DNA of 64,000 nucleotides from Pegoplata infirma (GCA_963921195.1 OY992538.1:53682852-53746851), one strand, 5' to 3'; shown: positions 33,514-44,170, counted from the stretch's first letter. Translations and numbers: made by a program. Notes: a model not told the origin generated them from the letters alone.

Positions 33514-33593
33514 AACATAATTTTGTTTTTCGTGAAAAAAAATATTTTTTTTTTACCAAAACTAAAATTTTTCATTTGTTTATCAAATATGCA

Positions 33594-34646
33594 CACTCAA
33601 AATAATAACTCTGTAAAATACTCTGTAAAATGACTGTAATCTCAATTCAACAGGTATTTGACAGAGTTTTCTGTCAAAATACAGATTTAAAAAAAAATAC
33701 TTTGTATTCTGTTGTGACAAAACAACAAAGTTTCCTCTGTTATATTACTTTTTACTTTGTAATCTTAATTTTACAGATAATTAACAGAGTTTTCTGCTAA
33801 AATACAGATTTAAGCAAAATACTTCGTATTTTTTTATAACCAAAAAATTTTCTGTTTTGAGTAGTTTTTGTTACCAAACATCAAAATTTTATCTGTATAT
33901 TTTTTGTTGAGAAAAAGTTGAAAAAGTTGCAAAAAAAGTATCAAAAATTTTTTTTTAGAAATCTTTTAAAAATTTTACAAAATAACATGCATTTACCTAA
34001 ACTCTGTAAATTTACAGAGTTTTTTCTGTAATTTTTTGTTTTTTGCATCAACCCGTGTAAAAATGTATTAGATCTTATCTGATCTGTTCATATATGTTCA
34101 TATATGATCGTATCTGATTGCATATAATTATATCTGAAATGTCCAAAATCGAGATCTAATTATATCTCGGATTTGGTCAACATTGCCACAAAATTGGCAT
34201 GTAAATATATCTGACCAGATATAATTATATACAATCAGATGCAATCATATATAATTAGATAAAAGTAGACCTGACAAGATCTAATCGATTTTTACACGGG
34301 AAATGCATTTTACAAATATATGTAAATTTATATAGTTTTCTTTGCTGAATGGTGGTTTATTTCACCAATATTTTACTAGAAACTCTGTAAATTAACAGTT
34401 TTTTTTCAAATCATTTTACAAAGTTTTAAAGTAAAATTACAGAGTTTTCTCTGTCAAAAAGCTTTCATATTTATTCAATATTTTACTATAAACTCTGTAA
34501 ATTAACAGTTTTTTTTTTTTGTCAAAATCATTTTACAGAGTTTTTTAGTAAAATTACCAAGAAATGTTGTTGGCTGGAAAAGTATGGTGTACTCTGTTAA
34601 ATTAGCAGAGTTTTTCTGTAATTTAACAGAGTTATTATTTTGAGTG
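33594..34646. mobile_element. MITE, CACTCAAAATAAT family (short copy)
   Basis: The ends CACTCAAAATAATAACTCTG and CAGAGTTATTATTTTGAGTG are perfect inverted repeats. The interior has TCTGTAAATTAACAG palindromes as in the 2571-4094 copy. Flanks read ATGCA and CATAA. The duplicated host segment at about 35390-35410 (TTTATCAAATGTACATAAAAC) is uninterrupted and serves as an empty site. A second small TIR element sits inside at 34052-34300. Confidence 0.85.
34052..34300. mobile_element. Small MITE with CCCGTGTAAAAAT ends
   Basis: CCCGTGTAAAAATGTATTAG at the left is mirrored by CTAATCGATTTTTACACGGG at the right. The body is made of TATCTGAT/ATCAGATA and ATATATGATCG words in both orientations. The element at 48555-48920 has related ends (CCCTAGTAAAAAT and TTTTTACTCGGG) and TA flanks, so the two likely belong to one family. 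No TA is seen at this copy. Confidence 0.75.
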
Positions 34647-34718
34647 CATAAAACAAGTGAAAGTGTTATATTCTTTGGTGCCGAATCTTTTATACTCTCC
34701 AAAATGTAAAAACACTTT
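34647..34718 (-). repeat. Inverted mini-me-like 3' end
   Basis: AAACAAGTGAAAGTGTTATA, TTCTTTGGTGCCGAATC and TATACTCTCCAAAATG are a Helentron-type 3' terminus in reverse. The same piece is duplicated at 35407-35470. Confidence 0.7.
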
Positions 34719-35299
34719 TTTATACCCTCCACTTAGTGATAGAGGGTATATATAAGTTTGTCATTCCGTTTGTAACTCATCGAAATATCGATCTGGGACT
34801 CCATAAAGTATATATATTCATGATGACCGATCGATTTTAAGACATTCTAGCGATGTCCGTCTGTCTGTCTGTGGAAAATGCTGTCACGGACAAAATATTG
34901 CACAGAGATGACTGAAACTTAACATATTTATTGGAAGTTCTCCCGAGAAGTTTGGTATTGCATTTGAGCAATATCGGTTCAGCGGTTCAAAAGTTATGAA
35001 TGAAAATGCAAGAACACCTCAAAAGTTTTAGTACATTCAACATAACCTAAAAATACCAAATGCTTTAATTCGGCTGCTGGTTGACATATGTGAACATAAT
35101 TGAACACAAAATGGTATTTAAACAAGTACGAACATATTTTTTGACAAAAAAAGAAAAAAATCGCGAATTTTTTTTTACCAAAAATTTTTTTTTTTCAAAA
35201 GTAATTTCCTTTTAAATAAAATTTTTTGCAATAATCTTTTTGAAATTGTGGAGGGTATCACTACATTCGGCAAGGCCGAATTTAACTTTTTTACTTGTT
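34719..35299 (+). mobile_element. Helentron-type (mini-me-like) element, near-intact, 580 bp
   Basis: It starts TATACCCTCCACTTAGTGAT and GATAGAGGGTATATATAAGT. It passes through CATTCCGTTTGTAAC, GATTTTAAGACATTCTAGCG and GTCCGTCTGTCTGTCTGTGG. It ends GGAGGGTATCACTACATTCG with hairpin TTCGGCAAGGCCGAA and TTTACTTGTTT. It is the best reference for reassembling the disrupted copy at 19358-26384. It is flanked by two copies of the same host sequence (33513-33593 plus 34647-34718, and 35300-35470). Confidence 0.88.
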
Positions 35300-35406
35300 T
35301 AACATAATTTTGTTTTTCGTGAAAAATTTTTTTTTTATCAAAACTAATTTTTCACCAAGTCTAAGCTTTTCGCATTACAATTTTTCATTTGTTTATCAAA
35401 TGTACA

Positions 35407-35695
35407 TAAAACAAGTGAGAGCGTTATATACTTTGGTGCCGAATCTTTTATACTCTCCAAAATGTAAAAACACTATTTTTGCACTCACTTACGAAATGTA
35501 CAGCTCTTTTGGTTTTTTAATGGGGTCCTCGACTGATATTTCAATTCGTTTTGCATGGAATAGCAAAGTAATATAACATTATTTTTTCTAAAAAAACGTT
35601 GCTTTGGCAAGTACACCCAAATCTTCCGCAAAACATTATCATGATTTAATGTTTTGGGCAAGAGTACAAAATTCGCAAGCATTTTTTTTATTAGA
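35407..35695 (-). repeat. Inverted mini-me-like piece plus dispersed repeat A, copy 2
   Basis: A reversed 3' end (AACAAGTGAGAGCG, GGTGCCGAATC) is followed by a reversed 5' part (TGGGGTCCTCGACTGATATT, TTCGTTTTGCATGGAATAGC) and then repeat A (CAAGTACACCCAAATCTTCC) at 35608. At 58872-59125 a similarly reversed 5' part also runs into repeat A. Confidence 0.7.
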
Positions 35696-35789
35696 AAAAC
35701 CCCTGAAAAACCGAAATTTTAATTTAAAATAAAAAAAAATTAGTGTTTTACAACGGATGAAAATATGAGAATTACCTCTTGAATAAAAC

Positions 35790-36110
35790 AAAAAAAAAAA
35801 ATAATAGTACTATTGTCGGTCGGTCAAGACCTAACATATAACACCCTACACCTGTGTTTACCGAAAAATGATTCCCAAATCCAAGCATGGACCGATTAAA
35901 AATAAACATAAAATGGTTCTTATTGTTAGTCCATTTCTATAAAACTAAACTGATTTTTTAAATTCAGATAGCAAAAGTAACTAAAAAGTTAGACCTTTTG
36001 GGGTATAAAGTAATGTAAAGAGTAATTAGTACTCATTGCCAGGTAATCCAATTGGAAATAAGTTCTCATTACCTAGTTTTTGCTGGGGTACTTACTGAAA
36101 AAAAAAATAA
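35790..36110 (-). repeat. Divergent Helentron-type fragment (CACCTGTGTTTACCG variant)
   Basis: AACACCCTACACCTGTGTTT and CCGAAAAATG are the reverse of CATTTTCCGGAAAACACTGG and TGTAGGGTATAG at about 40280-40320. Both belong to a variant whose core differs from the standard mini-me-like copies. Confidence 0.4.
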
Positions 36111-37244
36111 ACAAGCTATTTTCTATTTCGTCCCTGTTTTATGTTTAATTTAAGGTTGTTTCTGCTTGATTTGAGATTTTTGTTTTCTTAGCGTATTGAT
36201 ATTTTTTGTCGGTATTGGTATGGCAGAAATAAAGGTATTGGTACACTCAAAAAATTATGTCATTAACTGTTTGTAGTTTATTTAAAAAGTTTTCCGTTTA
36301 GTCGTTTTTAAAAGAAAAAACATTTGTTTGATGTTCAGTTTTCATTAATGACTACTTCAGTCCTTTGTTTTAAAAATAGCACACTAAAAAATAAAGACTT
36401 TCGTTAACATTTAATTTTTAAAGTCATTTATTTTTGTTCTGTAAGTAAAAACTACTGATTATTCTTTTGATTTTTAATGATTTGTGTAAGTAATTTTTTT
36501 TTAAATTGTTGGTATTTTTTGATGAAATATCATTAGTTTTTACCTACACAAGTTATTATTTTTTTGTAGAAAAAAAATCAAAAAATTATTTATAGAAATA
36601 TAAAAACATGTTTGTATCAAGTGACTTCGGCACGATGCACAGTGCCACATTTGGCCAATCTAGGACGACAAAAATCCAATTTTATTTATATTGACTAGAA
36701 ATTCGGTATAAATATTCGTTTTGACTTCAAAAACAACATTATGAAAAATATGGGAGGCCAGTTAACGGCCACGCCCACTTTTTAAAAAAATTTTAATTTA
36801 GGTTGTAATTTCTTTAAACTTGGTATATATACTCTCAAGGACTGTAGAAATGATATCACAAAAAACGGGGGCGGTCAGACAACTGCCACGCCCACTTTTT
36901 AAAAATATGTTTAAAAAATATGTAAAAACAAGGTTTACATATCGTCCCACTGTAGTCGGCGTCAGTGAAGCAAGCCGGTCGGCGCGGCTGACGGCTGAGT
37001 CGCTAAGCCGATATTTTTCCATGAGCCGCGCCGCCGCCGATATCATCGGCTGATCGGCGGCTGAAACTCCAGCCGATTTTGGCGGTTTTGAAATTAAAAA
37101 GAGCATATTCCTCAATTTTGTTTCTTTTGGATATTAAAATTTCTAAAAGTCATATTGGAATTCAAAAAAGTCCAATTAAAATATAGAAATCACAACTGAA
37201 ATTAAACAGTTCGCATTCTCAGAAAAACTAATTGAGAATAACAA

Positions 37245-38060
37245 TTTCTGAATAACTATTGGCCTTTTCCAAATTTCAAATGAAATTTCTTGGTTTCAAT
37301 ACTTTTTTTTCTAGATTTCATTTGAATTTCAACTAAACTTTTCTCAAATTTAATTGCGATTGCTGAATTTTAATTGTCTGTTTTATTTGTTTTTTATATT
37401 GTTGGGCTTTATATTTTATAATTTAATCGGTATATTAGTTCGGTTTGAGCCCTTATTATTTCTGAGAAATAATAACTCTTGTTTACAAATTAAAAAAAAA
37501 AAAATTGCGATCCACGGCACTTTGCATTTATTTTCAATGTAAAATCTTACTCAAAATCCGAAAATGTTTAAATATTTGAAAAGTTTATGTAAAAGTTATT
37601 CATATCTTTTTTATTCAAATTCCCAATAAAATTACCTAACTTTTGCAAGAAATCCGGAATCGTTACGATCCACATTGGGTTCAAATGGTACCAAAGTGGC
37701 GATTAATTTAAATTTATAAATGAAGTTTTTGTTATAAGTTTTGGTATGGGGTAAAAGTAGATAAAATTCTGCAACGCTAGTTATTAAAATCAATAAACTA
37801 AGTTGTTTACTTTTTTTTGGTGAGCTGCCAAAGTTAGCAAATTTTTGCAGTCTTTGAAAAAAAATAAAAAAATTAAAATTTTTTATAATTCAAGCGATTA
37901 TTAGTAGTATTAAATCTTTTAAAAGAAAATCTTTTATAATGGAACCTCAAAAAACAGGTATTAAAATAAATTGCAAAATTTTTTTTCTTTTTAAAAAAAT
38001 TGTTTATTCCCGTTTTTGTGTAAAAAGTCTGGGTATCGTTTATTAAACAAGACCATTATA
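37245..38060. other. AT-rich hAT interior without recognisable gene
   Basis: Nothing coding was recognised. A segment near 37535-37620 (TGTAAAATCTTACTCAAAATCC then GAAAATG) is similar to 53000-53048, the sequence just before the LINE insertion. Confidence 0.4.
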
Positions 38061-38067
38061 TGTGTGT

Positions 38068-38365
38068 TTATACCCTTCAACTACGGTATGGGCTTACACT
38101 CACTTTGTCATTCCTTATGTAACGCATCGAAATATGGGCCTAGGACCCCATAAGGTGTATATTATTGATCACTGATCGATTCTAAGACATTCTGTGACTA
38201 ACAGTGTGTCCCTCCGTCCGTCTGTTGTTGAGCACACCATAAAGTACATAAAACAAGAGCTAGAATCCTGAAGTCTGTCACCAATATGTATAATGGTCAT
38301 AGACTGGTTAAGTTCTTGATCGAGGAAAATCGGACCAGGGGGGAAAAAGTTCCCCCTTAGTTGTT
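38068..38365 (+). mobile_element. Helentron-type element, 3'-truncated
   Basis: TATACCCTTCAACTACGGTA, CTCACTTTGTCATTCC, GGACCCCATAAGGTGTATAT, a degenerate GTCY tract (GTGTCCCTCCGTCCGTCTG) and GGACCAGGGGGGAAAAAGTT follow the order of 32859-33513. The 3' hairpin end is missing. Confidence 0.75.
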
Positions 38366-38524
38366 TTCTAAAATTTTAAAGTCTAAAAAAGCGTTTAAAT
38401 TGGTTACTGTGTGCACTGAACATTTAAGTTGTTTTTGCCGACTAAAATGATTTTGAAAGAAAATTGTTTTCATTTACGTTACTAAAATATTACCTTATAT
38501 AAATCTACCTTGGTACAGGGTACA

Positions 38525-38780
38525 GATGGTCGCGTGAGTGACTTTTGACTCACACTCACGAGTACTCACACAAACTTTACTCACACTCACGAAACATTTA
38601 AAAAAAAAAAAATGTTTTTTTTGGAATGAAAGAAAATATAAAGAGAAAATAAAGCACGCAAAAAAAATGGCTCACTCACGTAATTTTTTTCCACTCACTC
38701 ACAACCACTTGAGTAAAATTGAGTTTCAGTCACACTCAAGCGTGAATCACGCACAAATCTGCTCATGTGCCCATCTCAAG
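38525..38780. mobile_element. GATGGGC-type hAT-like repeat, 250 bp
   Basis: AGATGGTCGCGTGAGTGACT at the left and GCTCATGTGCCCATCTC at the right are inverted ends. Between them are CACTCACGAGTACTCACAC-like arrays. GTACAGGGTA occurs immediately outside both ends (about 38513-38522 and 38782-38791), a probable target duplication. It is inserted at the start of a Helentron-type fragment. Relatives: 5235-5974 and 6640-6834. Confidence 0.7.
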
Positions 38781-38782
38781 TA

Positions 38783-38965
38783 CAGGGTATTGTGAGTTTG
38801 TCTTAATGTTTGTAACTATCCGAAATATTGGTCCTAAACCAAACTTCAAGTATATCGATCGATTTAGAATCACTTTCTGGGTCGATTTAGCGATGTCCGT
38901 CCATGTAAACATAGTGAGCACGATACAGGTCGCAACAATCAATTGATTTGACTGAAATTAAATTT
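38783..38965 (+). repeat. Helentron-type 5' fragment, divergent subfamily
   Basis: TACAGGGTATTGTGAGTTTG, CTATCCGAAATATTGGTCC, TCGATTTAGCGATGTCCGTC and CACGATACAGGTCGCAA match 52045-52240 more closely than the standard copies. A second subfamily is therefore present. Confidence 0.7.
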
Positions 38966-39003
38966 ATGCTTCCTTTTTCCCAAGGAAGAAGCCTCTTGAA
39001 ATT

Positions 39004-39692
39004 AAACAAGTGAGAGTGTTAAATTCGGCTGTGCCGAATCTTGTATACCCTCCAACATTAAAAAAAAAATTGCAGGTGTGTTTTTTTTTGGGGGGGGGCT
39101 TGTCGGGGGTCCTTGGGGGTCCTTGGGGACACCTTCACTCTGGTCAAAAATGTTTACAAATTTAATTACTATGCTTTTTGTACAAAAGATATACAATTTC
39201 ATCATTATATATATTATTTGCTAATACCCACGCCAACAAAAGGGGGTGGACCAAAAAGAAGTCATTTTCAAATCCCCTGGGTCCGAGTCCAAGACTTTGA
39301 ACTTTTTCAAGCATAAAAATGTTTCATTTGTTTAACAAAAATACAAAAAAAATCTATAAAAAGATACTTTTTTTCATGGGTTGGTTTACTTCGTCAAGGG
39401 AGAACTTTTCCCCCCTGGTCCGATTTTGCCCATCTCCGAACTTAACCAGCCTATGAACATAAGACATATATGTGCCAAATTTCAGGAGTCTAGCACTTTT
39501 ATTTTGGAATGTATCTTGTCTTCCACAGACGGACGGACAGACAGACGGACGGACGGACATCGCTAGAATGTCTTAGAATCGATCACTGATCAATAATATA
39601 TATACTTTATGGGGTCCTAGACCGATATTTCGATGCGTTACACACGGAATGACAAAGTGAGTATACCCCCATACTGTAGTTGGAGGGTATAA
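39004..39692 (-). mobile_element. Helentron-type (mini-me-like) element, full length, inverted
   Basis: It starts (as the reversed 3' end) AAACAAGTGAGAGTGTTAAA with the hairpin TTCGGCTGTGCCGAA. It ends with the reversed 5' end ATACCCCCATACTGTAGTTG. It contains a GACGGACGGACGGACAT tract and GGGGTCCTAGACCGATATTT. It is a close sister of 32859-33513 and the two form a 0.65-kb inverted repeat 5.5 kb apart. Confidence 0.88.
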
Positions 39693-39753
39693 AAAAATAA
39701 TCGGTCCATGTTTTGACATAGCCCCCATACAAACGCCCCCCAAATTTGGCTAA

Positions 39754-40350
39754 CATTACTTTTATACCCGTAATTTAACAGGTTTCGAAATTTCGCATGT
39801 GAATAAATACATACCCCAAAAGAAACATATTTTCTAACCATATATTTGGAATGTTTCCAAATTATAAAGAAATTTGACCATTTCTACTTGTTGTCCCCAC
39901 ACTAACAAAAGAGCTAACTTAATTTTGGGATACAATTTTCTTCAAAATAGTTTATAAATTTTACCACAATTTAGTAAAATTTAACTAAAAGTTTAGAAAT
40001 TTAGAAAAGTTTCGAAATTTTCTACCCATTAGTTTATTATATTTATCTTCTCAGATTTAAGAAAGTTTTCTTTTTCACTCCTTTAGTAAATTTTTAAAAG
40101 TTGAGAATTTTTTTTTTTTAAACATAAAATGGCGATATCTAAACTAAAAACTAAGATTTCAAACCGAAAAAAGCTTGTTGAGCGGTGTAATTAGACCATT
40201 CTTGGACTCAAATTAAGTTTGTGCACTAATTAAAGATGTCACAAAATATAGATCCAATCGGTTCATGTTTGGACTTCGGGCACATTTTCCGGAAAACACT
40301 GGTGTAGGGTATAGAGTCGGTCTTGATCCACTATAATTTTCTTACTTGTT
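39754..40350 (+). repeat. Divergent Helentron-type variant
   Basis: It opens with TTTTATACCCGTAATTTAAC and closes with GTGTAGGGTATAGAGTCGGT, then CTTACTTGTTAC. The frame of a mini-me-like element is kept (TATACCC start, GGGTATA near the end, ACTTGTT terminus), but the interior is different and the GTCY tract is not visible. Confidence 0.5.
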
Positions 40351-40977
40351 ACCATAACTCCAATAAAATGGTAATTAAACCATTAATTGGTTCCTAAAGT
40401 TCTCATCTATGCTGAATGTTATATCGACCACTTGTTCGGTAGGGTATCGTGATTAATATGCCTAGATTTAAACCGTTTTTTATTATACAATAGCGGCGCA
40501 GCCGAATTTTTTTTTCAGCCGCGCTGTTCTAAAAAAAACGCGGCGCGCAGCCGAAACGCCGCCGCCGCCGAAAATTTTTGCTCTTCAGCCGCCGCCGAAA
40601 ATTTTGCATCGGCTTGCTTCACTGGTCGGCGTCGCAGACGGTCGCAAAAGTTAGCCGTTGAAATAAGTACTATGGATATTGGTCAATATGTCTGAAAAAG
40701 TCCGGCGACCAATAGAGACCAAACACAAAAGTTCTATTCCATCAAAAAAAAATAAATATATAATTTTCTTTTCAAAAATTTTTATTATGTTAAAAATTTA
40801 ATAAGAAATAGAAAAAATTGTTTAAAAAACGAAGAAAAGATATGACTTATAGCCTTTAAATATCCTTTAAAATTACCAAATAAGAGTGTATAAATATCTT
40901 TTTTTGTTAAAAAGTTACAACTTAATTAATGCGAAATAATGAACACAACTTTCAGGATGTTACAAGATGCAACTTTG

Positions 40978-41024
40978 TGCACCCACATTAAAGGTGTCCT
41001 AACGACACCTTTAATGTGGGTGCA
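40978..41024. repeat. Perfect 21-bp inverted repeat (hairpin)
   Basis: TGCACCCACATTAAAGGTGTC and its exact reverse complement are separated by the 5-nt loop CTAAC. The arms include the AGGTGTCC terminus of the foldback family and some flanking sequence. It therefore looks like a repair-generated fold-back at a transposon end. Confidence 0.85.
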
Positions 41025-41336
41025 TGTATGCGTAAAATGCTTATTTTTCATCCGATTTGAATTTCTTTAAGCTTTTTGGAAAGGTAATTTAGTACCATTT
41101 TCATATTATTTCACAAAAAATTTAACAAAAAATGTCAAATACCAATGTTTTTCCAAAAACTAGAAAAAAATAGTTTTTCGTTCTTATAAGAATGTCCCAA
41201 AACTTCAATCCATTTTCGGCACGAGTTATTTTTAGCCGATTGTCCCCAAATTTTGGCTCACTCATTTTGAGATACTAAAGAACAATATAGGACCCTACCA
41301 GGTATAAAAAGGTGATTTTCGTTTTTAAGGACACCT
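40992..41336. mobile_element. Half copy of the AGGTGTCCT foldback element
   Basis: From 41024 to 41336 the sequence follows the right arm of 16534-17806 (CATGTATGCGTAAAATGCTT, CGGCACGAGTTATTTTTAGC, GGACCCTACCAGGTATAAAA, GGACACCT) with few differences. The other arm is reduced to about 9 bp at 40992. Confidence 0.8.
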
Positions 41337-41919
41337 CTAACCCACATCTTAATAACGAATAGAGTTATAGTTCTTATATGAGTATTTCCGTGTTATTAGG
41401 AATGTTTTATAATACATACAAACAAATCATAAAAATCGGGGAACTTTTTTTTTTGATTTTTGTCGTGCTAGATTGGCCAAATGTGGCACTGTGCGATGGG
41501 TAGAGTGTCTGGTCAGAATGTATTTGATTGCGGGATCGATTCCCTAAAAATTTTATTAAAAATTTTTAAAAAAAATATTTCAATAAAAAATTGTAAAAAA
41601 ATTACCTACGAAATCATTAATTTTTATTGTTTTCGTAGGTTATTTTTTTTGAAATTTCTTGGTAAAAATAACAGAACTATCATTAATTTTTAATGTTTTC
41701 GTTGGTTATTTTTTTCGAATTTGTTGGTAAAAAAGAGTGAAAAAAACGTAATTTGTAATGTTTAATGTTATTTATTTTAGAAAATTTTGTCAACAGTAAA
41801 AAATAAATGTTGATGTTTTTAAAACAAATGAATAATTACTGGGATGGTTTTCAATTGTTTATTCACTGGTTTTAAGTGTGTTTTTCATTTGTTTTTGCCT
41901 ACAAAATATTTTGAGTGTA

Positions 41920-43290
41920 TGGTTCTCAATTTGATTTAATTGGTTTTTAATTAAATTTCGGTTTTAATAATTTTAAACTTACCTCAAATTGATGCTAAAG
42001 TTGTCGTTATCAAAATTTAATTTCTGCCTCCTTCAAAAGGTTAAAAATATATCAAAAATCAGCAACATTTTGTTGAATGATTTTTTGTTAATCTTATGGG
42101 ATTTTTTTAAATAAATTTTTGTCAACGATTTTTAATTTAAATTTATTTGAATTTATATTTTTTTTGTTTTTTATTTTATGTGATCATGTTTGTTTATTTA
42201 GGGGGTTTAATTTTATTTTTTTTTTTTTAAAGATGATTCACTTTTTAAATATTTTGAAAATTATTTTTTTTATGTATTTAAAGAACTTTGATTGATTTGT
42301 TAAAAATTTCGGGGAGACATTTAATTTTTTTTTTAATTTAATTAAATTCTTTGAAACACTAAGATTAACATGATTTAATTTCTTTTAATTTGTTATTGTT
42401 TTTTAAGATTATAATTTTTTATGTATTTTTTTTTAATCTAACGCGCAGGTGGGTATTTTCTCAAAAAAAAAATATTTAATCTGTTTTATTTTTTTGTATA
42501 TTTTATTGTTGCTTCTGTTTCTTTTCACAGATGTCACTGATCTTCAATGTTTTTTTTTTTTTGATACGAATTAATTTAATTTTTTTTGTTTAATTTTAAG
42601 CACGCGCATTTTTTTAATACAATTTTTTGTGTGTGTTTTATATTTTTTTTCTTTACTGATCAATTTTATTTAAATAATGATCATTGATCTTTAAACAAAA
42701 AATTTTTTTGGGGTTTCTTTTATACAAATAATATAATATATTTAAACGCGTTGGTGTGTTTTTTTTATTATTTTTTTTTGTTAATTTATTAAATTAACAC
42801 AATTTTAACACTTTTATAAAACATTTTTTTTTATTTTTTGTTTAAATTTAACATTTATGAATTTTTTTATAAATTTTTTGTTTAAAAACTCTTAAATTCT
42901 ATTTAAGAGTGTTATGTTTATTTAATTTTTATTATTTTTTATTTATCTCTTTTTTGTTTATATTTTTTTATTGTTTTTTATTAATCTATGATGATTTTTC
43001 TCATTAGTTTTTTTTTCTAAACTCTTCTTGTATTGTGAAATTTCTGATCGTAAATTTACCGCACGTTCTCTGTTGTTTTTATTATAAAATCTCTTGTTGT
43101 ATTAAACTGTTTAAACTAGAGTTTAAATTCGTGTTTAAGATCTTCTCAATTTTGATTTTTGTTGCTGCTTCTTCTTCTTTTGTTTTTGTAGTCTCTTTAT
43201 TGTTTATTATTATCATCATCTTCTTTCTGATTCCCCAAAAACCTCATAAACAAGTATATGACGTTTTAAATTCAGACCTGCTTCGGCTTT
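41920..43290. other. T-rich, apparently unique stretch
   Basis: No repeat shared with the rest of the window, no TIR pair and no credible protein frame was recognised. The 85-codon frame near 43035 has the composition of random T-rich DNA (runs of I, F and V). Confidence 0.4.
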
Positions 43291-44170
43291 GACTGCTGCT
43301 GCATCACATGCCTGCCTGCCTTTCTTTTTTTTTTTTTGTTTTTAGTATTTTGATCTATGAAGTTAAACTCTCTCTCTGACTCTCCAGATAAATAAAATAC
43401 TAAATTCTTTTAATTTTCATGTTGTTGTTATCCATTTACTTTAGCCACCTGTTGTTTAAACACTACCTGTGTTGTGTTTGGTATGTGAATGTTTAAACGA
43501 TCGATTGATTGAACGAACTAACGAAGGAAGACACACGGTAATGCTTGTCTATGTAGCGACCGACCGACTTACGTTGTCGTCGTTCAAAGACTACGACGAC
43601 AAGTGTATTTTTGTTTCGGTTTTTGTTCTGTTTTAGTATCAATACAACAAATTTGTTGTTGTTGTTGTCGTTGTTGTTTAGAGTCTGTGACTTTGGCTCG
43701 TGATAATATAATTACAACTTTTTTTGTTTGTGTGTACAATTGTGTGTTTTTGTTGTCTCTTAGTTGTTGTAGTTGTTTAAAGTCTATAAGTGTTGTTGTT
43801 AGTGTTGTTTAACTAGTAGTAGTGTAGTTCTTGTTGTCGTTTCTCTAGTGTTTTTATAATTGTTATTTCTCTAATAATGTTTTTGTTGTTGCGCTCATAA
43901 ACTATTTATGTATGTTGTTGCAATTCTATTATTGTTGTTGCTGTTGTTTATTACAGTGTTATAGTTTTCTGCATTTTAATCTGTCTATTCCACAAGTTGT
44001 TTAGGTAGTTTATTTCTATTCTATTAAATTTTTGTGGACCAGAGAGCGGGAGCCAAACGAGTGTTAATTCGTACGAACGTGTTAATATATGAAATTGATC
44101 TGGTTGTTATTGATCTGTAAAGATATTGTTTTTATTAGTTAGTTTTTTTGTAAATAGGGTACATATTTAG
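43290..44170. promoter_or_regulatory. Low-copy region with TTG/CAA repeats; possible host 5'UTR or regulatory DNA
   Basis: This is the least transposon-like part of the window. It has balanced composition, TTGTTGTTGTTGTCG repeats (about 43650-43680 and 43925-43950), TGCTGCTGCATCACATGCC, and the mirrored words GTTGTCGTCGTTCAAAGACT and ACGACGACAA near 43575. On the minus strand this reads as CAA/CAG-rich DNA of the kind common in fly 5'UTRs and enhancers. No start codon context, splice signals or long frame supports a gene call. Confidence 0.25.

Larger units (their letters stand above)
36963..40624. mobile_element. hAT-like element with perfect 8-bp TSD, inside Transib-like element
   Basis: It begins CAGTGAAGCAAGCCGGTCGG and ends CATCGGCTTGCTTCACTG. 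GTCGGCGT is duplicated exactly at 36955-36962 and 40625-40632. The sub-terminal regions (36970-37085 and 40495-40610) are GC-rich arrays of GCCGCCGCCG, CGGCGGCTG and CAGCCGA words, strikingly unlike the AT-rich surroundings. Arrays of short sub-terminal motifs are known hAT transposase-binding sites; the assignment here is by analogy. No transposase ORF is visible. The interior is filled with Helentron-type elements. Confidence 0.88.
36638..41493. mobile_element. Transib-like element with 23-RSS-like TIRs, CGATG TSD
   Basis: The left end is CACAGTG (36638-36644), a 23-bp spacer (36645-36667) and ACAAAAATC (36668-36676). The right end, inverted, is CACAGTG, 23 bp, ACAAAAATC. The two 39-bp TIRs differ at one base. 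CGATG is duplicated at 36633-36637 and 41494-41498. The nonamer differs by one base from the vertebrate V(D)J nonamer ACAAAAACC. Its spacer shares GCCAATCTAGC with the element at 13270-15245. The 4.86 kb contain a hAT (36963-40624), so the original was about 1.2 kb and non-autonomous. GGCCACGCCCACTTTTTAAA occurs twice (about 36769 and 36884). Confidence 0.9.
36244..41917. mobile_element. Candidate TA-flanked MITE split open by a Transib-like element
   Basis: CACTCAAAAAATTATG preceded by TA (36242-36243) and ATATTTTGAGTG followed by TA (41918-41919) form a plausible end pair. The arms 36244-36632 and 41499-41917 have the same AT-rich style, with CATTAATTTTTAATG and GTAAGT words. Only about 9 bp of the TIR match perfectly, so the pairing is tentative. 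Confidence 0.4.

Noticed and set aside
33201..33596. 131-codon minus-strand frame
   Set aside because: It is the inner part of a Helentron-type element read backwards. The sister copy at 39004-39692 does not keep the frame open.
36820..37115. Frames on both strands over the GCCGCCG region as genes
   Set aside because: They are open because the hAT sub-terminal arrays are GC-rich and low in stops; the coding appearance is compositional.
43035..43292. 85-codon frame as a membrane protein
   Set aside because: Hydrophobic runs follow directly from T-rich DNA; no start context, conservation or domain is apparent.
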